The notes under the pieces are model-generated. The model made no database searches and had not been told where the DNA came from. It was given only the letters and a program-made list of their open reading frames with translations. A stretch of DNA of 41,159 nt. Origin: Candidatus Liptonbacteria bacterium. GTDB lineage: Bacteria; Patescibacteriota; Minisyncoccia; UBA6257; 2-01-FULL-56-20. Location: positions 1 through 41,159 of the forward strand of contig JACQKU010000003.1 in the NCBI GenBank assembly GCA_016204335.1, in the 5' to 3' direction. The position numbers and the translations under genes are program-made. Shown here in pieces: positions 35,448 through 41,159 of the stretch (the first letter of the stretch is position 1; each line of letters opens with the position of its first letter).

Positions 35448-35521
35448 CAGTTTCGAATACGCCATTATCGCCAACGAAGTTCGTCTTACAATGCGCCGGA
35501 ATATGTGATAAAATAAACTCG

Positions 35522-36652
35522 GTGTTCAATTTCCTTCGCAAAGAGAGATTTCTTTTACTCGAGATTTCCCGCCGGAAAACGAGCGGACTTTTATTGAGCT
35601 TGGATTCCGGAAAAAAACTGCGCCTGGAAAAATTTTGGGAAAGCCCCAAAGAATCGAAATTTCTCGGCTATCTCAAGGGAATCGGCGCAATCAAAAAAAC
35701 GATAATCGCGGTAGAACCGGAATTTTCGTTCACTACGGTTATCCCGTTGTCGCTTCAACGGGAGAATGTTCGGGAATCCCTGGAAAAAGTGGAACTCGAA
35801 AATCTTTTGGCGCAGGCGGTTTCGAGGGTTTTCAACCAATACCGCCAGGAAGCGGGCCGCGAACTGAATATAGACGAACTCGACGTGATTTTGGCCGATA
35901 GCCGCGTGACCAACTTCAAAGTCGACGGTAATCAGGTAATCAACCCGCTCGGATTCCGGGCGAAAGAAATCCGCGCGGTGTTTGAAATGACGTTCAGCAC
36001 CAGACAGGTATTCGGCGAAATAAAAAGTTTTTTGAAAAATAACGACGATTTTTTCTTTACTGAAATCGGCCGCGCCGAGCTGAGGGCGATGCATAAAATA
36101 AGTCCGCCGCCCGTCAATCTTTTAATGTTGGGCGGCGGCAGAAGTTATTTTTTTTCGACCGAGAAAACGGCGGCTGGATGGCTGATGGCGAGGAAAGAAC
36201 CGCGTTGGTCGACGGGCGGACTGTCAAAAATTATTTCCGGACATTGGGCGGTGAGCGAAAAGGCGGCCGCCGGCCTGTATCGGGCGTACCTTCAAAAAAA
36301 CGTCTCTCCCGCCGTAGAGAAGTATTTCAAAAAAATTTTTACGCCCGCCATCGATTCGCTTTTACGCCAGATGCAAAAATTCAAACCGGCGGGAAAAATC
36401 TATCTTGACGCGGATGAAGCTCCCAAGGCGCTTTTAAAGGAACGCCGGAGCGCTTTGGGAGAGTTCCCCCTGAACGCGTTCCTTGAGAAAGCCGGTTTCA
36501 TTGTCAACGCGAATAAATGGTTTCCGGAGCAATCAAAGGTATTCAGAAAACTCGCGCCATTTTTCGAATTCTATTATGATAAGAGCAATACGGATATTAA
36601 CCATTGGCTCAGGCGCCGGCTTCACTGGCTCGGTTCCGGAATCACGCACTGA
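35522..36652 (+). CDS. Hypothetical protein, possibly PilM/actin-fold-like
   Basis: 376 aa, GTG start; 'RFLLLEISRRKTSGLLLSL' and 'KTIIAVEPEFSFTTVIPLS' reminiscent of PilM-type SHS2/actin-like proteins; weak. Confidence 0.55.
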   Translation: MFNFLRKERFLLLEISRRKTSGLLLSLDSGKKLRLEKFWESPKESKFLGYLKGIGAIKKTIIAVEPEFSFTTVIPLSLQRENVRESLEKVELENLLAQAVSRVFNQYRQEAGRELNIDELDVILADSRVTNFKVDGNQVINPLGFRAKEIRAVFEMTFSTRQVFGEIKSFLKNNDDFFFTEIGRAELRAMHKISPPPVNLLMLGGGRSYFFSTEKTAAGWLMARKEPRWSTGGLSKIISGHWAVSEKAAAGLYRAYLQKNVSPAVEKYFKKIFTPAIDSLLRQMQKFKPAGKIYLDADEAPKALLKERRSALGEFPLNAFLEKAGFIVNANKWFPEQSKVFRKLAPFFEFYYDKSNTDINHWLRRRLHWLGSGITH

Positions 36653-36655
36653 AAA

Positions 36656-38350
36656 ATGCAAAGAATTATCACGGACAAAAAAGATACGGTCGCAAAAATA
36701 ATCGAGAAGATTCTTGAAAGCCCGGAAGCGGAGATTGTGCTGGTTATTCCTGTTGGTTCGATTCTCTCTGCCGGAGGCGCGTCCGATTTTCAGTTGTTGA
36801 AGCGCGAAGCCGAGGCCGCCGACAAAAGGATTTCTCTCGAATCGGTTGATAAAGAAACGCTCGCGCTCGCAAAAAAAGTCCGGCTTGAGGCGGTACATCC
36901 GCTTTTTAAGGAAGAAGGAATATCGCGCTCTTTATCCGATATCGTTTCGGTAAGAAAAATTTCCGATTCTACCTCATTCGCTTCCGCTCAAGGCGGAAAA
37001 ACTTCGGAGAATTCTTTCCGCGTTGAATCCCCGCAACCCGCCGCAAGGTATTCGGATGATAAGAAAAAGAAAAAAAATCACAGGGAAGAAGAGACGTTGC
37101 CGGAAATTGAAATTGAGAAAGAATTCGAAGGTAAAAAACAAGAAGAAACGGAAAGCCGGAGAGAAATTGTGGAGGCGTTGTACGGGGAGGCCAAAACAAG
37201 AAAAATTTCACTCCGGAAATTTAAAATCCCCGGGCTAATCGCCGCGGCGGTTATATTATTCGTCGGCGCGGCGTGGGCCATCGGAGCGGCATTCGGCAGA
37301 GCCGAAGTAGCCGTAAGCTTCAAAAAAGTTCCATGGCAGTATCAGGAGACATTTCTTGGCGACAAGATATTGGCGAAAATTGACGCGAACAAACGGTCGT
37401 TTCCCGTTGAATCGTTCTCGCAGGATAAAAACGTCACTCGGCTTTTTCCGGCATCGGGCAAAACGGAAGTCAATCAAAAGGCAACCGGAAAAATCACGGT
37501 ATATAACGCCTACAACGCCTCACCCCAGCTTCTTGTGGCAAACACCCGTTTCGCGGCGCCGGACGGCAAAATTTTCCGTTTGGATAATCAGACGCTTGTT
37601 CCGGGAGCAAAAGTTCAAAGCGGCAAGATTACTCCGTCAAGCGTTGAGGCGAATGTGACGGCGGACAAGGCGGGGGAAGAATATAACATAGGTCCGGTCG
37701 CGCGCCTGACCATACCGGGTTTCAAGGACTCGCCGAAATACGACGGGTTTTACGGCGCATTTCTCGAGCAGACAAGCGGCGGTTCCACGGGGCAAAAGCC
37801 GGCCCCGACCGAACAGGATATCGCGTCCGCGAAAGATAAAACCGCCGAGAGCTTGAAAGCGAATCTCGAAAATCCGTCTTTGAATAACCGTCCGGAAGGA
37901 TTCAAAATTCTTCCCGACGCTTCGCAAATCCAAATTACAAAACTTACCGTGAATAAAACCGTTGACCAGAGCGGCAATTTCGGCATTTTTGGCGGAGCTT
38001 CGTTCCGGGCTCTCGGATTCAGGGAGGCGGACGTGAAAGCGATTCTTCAGGAATTAGCCGCGAAGGATTATCCGCAAATGACATTCAAGGACTTGAAGCT
38101 CGACTACGGCGCCGTCAAGCCGGATTTTAAGAACGGAAAATTGAGTTTTTCTTTGTCCGTTCAGGCGGCGCTCGGACCGCAATTTTCGGGCGACGAGCTC
38201 AAATCGAAAATTGGCGGCCTCAGCGTGAATGGCGCGAAAAAAATTATTCTCGCTCTGCCCAGCTTATCGGGCGCGAGGATTTCCCTCTGGCCGTTCTGGT
38301 TACGCAGCCTGCCGGCGAACGCGAAGAAGATAAATATTGTGGTGGAGTGA
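36656..38350 (+). CDS. TM protein with baseplate J/gp47-like domain
   Basis: Charged N-terminal region, TM 'IPGLIAAAVILFVGAAWAIGAAFG', 'ATGKITVYNAYNASPQLLVANTRFAAPDGKIFRLDNQTLVPGAKV...VTADKAGEEYNIGP'. Confidence 0.65.
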   Translation: MQRIITDKKDTVAKIIEKILESPEAEIVLVIPVGSILSAGGASDFQLLKREAEAADKRISLESVDKETLALAKKVRLEAVHPLFKEEGISRSLSDIVSVRKISDSTSFASAQGGKTSENSFRVESPQPAARYSDDKKKKKNHREEETLPEIEIEKEFEGKKQEETESRREIVEALYGEAKTRKISLRKFKIPGLIAAAVILFVGAAWAIGAAFGRAEVAVSFKKVPWQYQETFLGDKILAKIDANKRSFPVESFSQDKNVTRLFPASGKTEVNQKATGKITVYNAYNASPQLLVANTRFAAPDGKIFRLDNQTLVPGAKVQSGKITPSSVEANVTADKAGEEYNIGPVARLTIPGFKDSPKYDGFYGAFLEQTSGGSTGQKPAPTEQDIASAKDKTAESLKANLENPSLNNRPEGFKILPDASQIQITKLTVNKTVDQSGNFGIFGGASFRALGFREADVKAILQELAAKDYPQMTFKDLKLDYGAVKPDFKNGKLSFSLSVQAALGPQFSGDELKSKIGGLSVNGAKKIILALPSLSGARISLWPFWLRSLPANAKKINIVVE

Positions 38351-38378
38351 ATCGGAAATAAATTGCCTTATTGAATAT

Positions 38379-39197
38379 ATGGATTATTCGCTGAATTTTC
38401 GAGATAAAGTTGCGGTCGTTACCGGAGCTGCTTCAGGTATAGGAAAAGCCACTGCCATTGCTTTCGGCTCATTAGGAGCTAATGTGGTTTTAGTTGATGT
38501 CAATGAAAAAAATGGTCTCGAAGTCAGCAAAACCATTACCAATCTTGGAGTGAAATCCTTATTCATAAAAACCGATACATCAAACGAGGAAGAAACAGAA
38601 CGAATGGCAAGTATTATAAAAAAAGAATTCGGCACGCCTCATATTCTCGTAAACAGCGCTGGTATTGAATTTAACGATAGAGGTAATTTAGTGGATATGC
38701 CTTACGATCTTCTTAAAAAAATATTGGATGTTAACCTCTACGGTTATATCCACTGTGTTCGCGCTCTCGCTCCGTTAATGAAAGAAGGCGGGAGTATTGT
38801 GAATATTAGCTCCATTCAAGGACTTGCTGTTCACAGCCCTGGTACGAGCTATCAAGTTTCTAAATCTGGTATACTTGGTTTAACTCGAGCACTTGCTATC
38901 GAGTTGGCGTGCAGCAATATAAACGTAAACACAGTCGCTCCCGGGGCTATTGCAACTGAAGGTATGGGCGCCGTTCGAGGCGGTGAATCCAGCATTCTGG
39001 ATCCCTACCGCCGCCGTATTCCTTTGAAGCGAAGAGGGCGCGCCGAAGAAATCGCAGGACCAATATTATTTTTTTGCTCTTCTTTAGCAAGCTATATCAC
39101 CGGCTCAGTACTCGTTGTTGATGGCGGTTATCTTATAAATTTAACGCCGGACTTTGGTGAGGTAATTAAACCAGTTGTCGGCGATCCCGATCTTTAA
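38379..39197 (+). CDS. SDR-family oxidoreductase
   Basis: 'VAVVTGAASGIGKATAIAFGSLGANVVLVD' Rossmann, 'YQVSKSGILGLTRALAIEL' YxxxK, 'GSVLVVDGGYL'. Confidence 0.95.
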   Translation: MDYSLNFRDKVAVVTGAASGIGKATAIAFGSLGANVVLVDVNEKNGLEVSKTITNLGVKSLFIKTDTSNEEETERMASIIKKEFGTPHILVNSAGIEFNDRGNLVDMPYDLLKKILDVNLYGYIHCVRALAPLMKEGGSIVNISSIQGLAVHSPGTSYQVSKSGILGLTRALAIELACSNINVNTVAPGAIATEGMGAVRGGESSILDPYRRRIPLKRRGRAEEIAGPILFFCSSLASYITGSVLVVDGGYLINLTPDFGEVIKPVVGDPDL

Positions 39198-39259
39198 AAT
39201 TATGTTAATCCTGGATTGTGAAGAATTTGCCTCGATAGGAACGAAGGATTTTCATTCAT

Positions 39260-39289
39260 TTGACAGCTCTGCATCCCATAGCATATAAT
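39260..39289 (+). promoter_or_regulatory. Consensus sigma-70 promoter TTGACA-18-TATAAT upstream of infA
   Basis: TTGACA 39260-39265, 18-bp spacer, TATAAT 39284-39289. Confidence 0.75.
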
Positions 39290-39332
39290 CTCCTCTGTCG
39301 GTTTTAATATCCTCTATGACAACTCTCAGCTA

Positions 39333-39551
39333 ATGCCGCCCCCAGAAGCAAGTTCCTCAGCGCAAGAAGGGGTGGTTGAAGAGGCGTTTCCGGGTTTGAG
39401 TTTCCGCGTCCGCCTGAAAAATGAGCAGGAAGTGCTTGCTTATTTAGGCGGCAAAATGCGGATTAACAACATCCGCGTGTCGCCGGGCAACCGCGTGCTC
39501 GTCGAGCTGGGCCCTGACGGCAAGAGAGGCCGTATCGTGCGTCGGCTGTAA
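39333..39551 (+). CDS. infA: Translation initiation factor IF-1
   Basis: '[45 protein letters not shown]'. Confidence 0.93.
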   Translation: MPPPEASSSAQEGVVEEAFPGLSFRVRLKNEQEVLAYLGGKMRINNIRVSPGNRVLVELGPDGKRGRIVRRL

Positions 39552-39669
39552 AGCAAATCAAAAATCAAATCTCAAAATGCAAAATGAAAATGTAAAATGC
39601 AAAAAGGTTTCGCACGCGTTCTTTTTTAATTTTGATTTGTCATTTTGATTTTTGACTTTTACATTTTAA
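39552..39669. repeat. AAATCAAAAATC-word inverted repeat, copy A
   Basis: AGCAAATCAAAAATCAAATCTCAAAATGCAAAATGAAAATG ... AATTTTGATTTGTCATTTTGATTTTTGACTTTTACATTTT; near-identical to copy B at 39795. Confidence 0.85.
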
Positions 39670-39679
39670 TTTCACCCTT

Positions 39680-39793
39680 ATGAAGGTACGAAGTTCGGTA
39701 AAAAAAATCTGCAATAGTTGCAAAATAACCAAGCGAAAGGGAAACCTTTATGTTATTTGCAAAAACCCGAAGCATAAACAAAGGCAAGGCTAA
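39680..39793 (+). CDS. rpmJ: 50S ribosomal protein L36
   Basis: [37 protein letters not shown]; absent from the ORF track because it is short. Confidence 0.95.
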   Translation: MKVRSSVKKICNSCKITKRKGNLYVICKNPKHKQRQG

Positions 39794-39794
39794 A

Positions 39795-39912
39795 AGCAAA
39801 TCAAAAATCAAACATCAAAATGCAAAATGAAAATGTAAAGTGCAAAAAGATTTCGAGCGCGCTCTTTTTTAATTTTGATTTGTCATTTTGATTTTTGACT
39901 TTTGCATTTTGA
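39795..39912. repeat. AAATCAAAAATC-word inverted repeat, copy B
   Basis: Near-identical to copy A (39552-39669); directly upstream of rpsM. Confidence 0.85.
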
Positions 39913-39922
39913 GTTTATTACC

Positions 39923-40306
39923 ATGAGATTACTCGGCATAAACATTCCGGACAATAAAAGGATAGAAATAGCCATGACGTATATGTACGGCATCGGTTTG
40001 TCGAGGAGCCGTGAGCTGCTTCGCGAAAGCAAAATAGGCCTTGAAAAACGAACCAAAGAGCTGACCCAAGACGAAATGAACCGCATCAAAAACTGGATAG
40101 AAAAGCATTACCGGGTCGAAGGCGATTTGCGGCAGGTCATCCGCCGGAACATCCAGCGCCTGAAAGAGCTTCAGACCTATCGCGGCACCAGGCACGCGAA
40201 GCGCCTGCCTGTGCGCGGACAGAGAACGAAAACAAATTCCCGGACGGTCCGCGGCAACGTGAGGAAAACGGCGGGAAGCGGAAGGAGGAAGACGGACCTC
40301 AAATAA
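39923..40306 (+). CDS. rpsM: 30S ribosomal protein S13
   Basis: 'MRLLGINIPDNKRIEIAMTYMYGIGLSRSRELL ... RGTRHAKRLPVRGQRTKTNSRTVRG'. Confidence 0.97.
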   Translation: MRLLGINIPDNKRIEIAMTYMYGIGLSRSRELLRESKIGLEKRTKELTQDEMNRIKNWIEKHYRVEGDLRQVIRRNIQRLKELQTYRGTRHAKRLPVRGQRTKTNSRTVRGNVRKTAGSGRRKTDLK

Positions 40307-40308
40307 AC

Positions 40309-40430
40309 AAATAACCAATAACTTATAACTTATAACTTATAACTAATAACTAATAACTAATAACTAATAACTAATAACTTTATCCGCCTAGTTGTTATCT
40401 GTTATAAGTCATAAGTTATCAGTTAATTCA
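40309..40430. repeat. Period-7 TAATAACT array followed by its inverted counterpart
   Basis: (ATAACTT)n(ATAACTA)n then GTTATCTGTTATAAGTCATAAGTTATCAGTT; between rpsM and rpsK. Confidence 0.85.
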
Positions 40431-40432
40431 TC

Positions 40433-40876
40433 ATGGGCAAGAAAAAAGTTGTTCAAAAATCAGAGGAGCTTACGAAGGAACAGTCAGCGGAAGCCGCTTC
40501 GAAACAGGTCAGCTCCAAAAAATCGAGGGCGGTCGAACGCGGACGGATATACATAAATTCAAGCTATAACAACACAACAGTCGCCGCAACCGACCTTCAG
40601 GGCAATGTGCTTGCATGGGCGTCTGCCGGCTCTCTCGGATTTTCCGGTCCGAAAAAAGCCACTCCTTTCGCGGCCTCGAAAATCGTTTCTGTCATCGCCG
40701 AGAAAGTGAAGCCGTTCGGTTTCCGGGATGCCGAAGTGTTTGTAAAAGGGGTGGGGAGCGGACGCGATTCCGCGCTCCGGTCGCTCATCAACAGAGGATT
40801 CAACATAGTTGTCTTAAAGGACGTCACGCCGATTCCTCATAACGGCCCCCGCCCGCCGAAACCACGCCGCGTATAA
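40433..40876 (+). CDS. rpsK: 30S ribosomal protein S11
   Basis: 'GRIYINSSYNNTTVAATDLQGNVLAWASAGSLGFSGPKKATPFAA ... DVTPIPHNGPRPPKPRRV'. Confidence 0.97.
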   Translation: MGKKKVVQKSEELTKEQSAEAASKQVSSKKSRAVERGRIYINSSYNNTTVAATDLQGNVLAWASAGSLGFSGPKKATPFAASKIVSVIAEKVKPFGFRDAEVFVKGVGSGRDSALRSLINRGFNIVVLKDVTPIPHNGPRPPKPRRV

Positions 40877-41057
40877 AATAATGTAAAATGAAAAAATCAA
40901 AAATCAAAATGACAATCGAAATTTCTAATTATTCTAATTTCTAATTGATCTAATTAATTTTCAAGCACCAATTTTTTTAATTACGTTCTTTAGAAATTTG
41001 AGAATTGGGGTTTGGTCATTATTTAAAAATTAGAGCAATTGGGTTAATTAGAAATTC

Positions 41058-41159
41058 ATGTCGCATACCCCCGTTCTTTTAAAAGAAGTCATAGAAGTTT
41101 TACATCCTCGTCCGGGTTCGTTTGTGATTGATGGCACAGTGGACGGCGGAGGGCACGCA
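41058..41159 (+). CDS. rsmH: 16S rRNA m4C1402 methyltransferase RsmH (5' part, truncated by window end)
   Basis: [34 protein letters not shown]. Confidence 0.88.
   Translation, partial: MSHTPVLLKEVIEVLHPRPGSFVIDGTVDGGGHA

Noticed and set aside
40309-40430. CRISPR-like array
   Set aside because: Seven-bp period without spacers and no cas genes; it is a short tandem repeat

Overview
The window looks like a chromosomal segment of a Candidate Phyla Radiation/Patescibacteria-type bacterium; this is inferred from compact genes, gene content and abundant intergenic repeats, and no taxonomy search was possible. Core content: a type IV pilus/competence cluster (pilM-N-O, pilB, pilT, pilC, pilD and several prepilins), ligA, murB, gatA/gatC, murD, a Zn/Mn-type ABC transporter, dnaG, rpoD, alaS and infA-rpmJ-rpsM-rpsK-(rsmH). 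Three tRNA or tRNA-like genes are visible. Accessory highlights: (1) a minus-strand operon of a LexA-like autocleavable repressor, a single-TM effector candidate, a CD-NTase and an E2-like protein with two SEC-C motifs. I read it as a compact CBASS-like (type II-short-like) defence system under LexA-type control, with a leaderless promoter and a tandem direct repeat. (2) A minimal GIY-YIG cassette at the 3' end of tRNA-Asp, bounded by REP-like inverted repeats and a 16-bp direct duplication of the tRNA end. (3) A TrpR/YerC-like regulator surrounded by four CTATGCC-N2-GGCATAG palindromes, one of them a 42-bp perfect palindrome. (4) A Cys/His-rich tandem-repeat mini-protein divergent from the CBASS-like operon. 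(5) Period-7 short tandem repeats and dispersed repeats inserted in-frame in ligA, gatA and murD. (6) An RpoD with a very long Lys/Arg-rich N-terminal tail. (7) Several apparently leaderless genes with the -10 box 6-9 nt from the start codon. All family calls come from reading motifs by eye; no database search was run.
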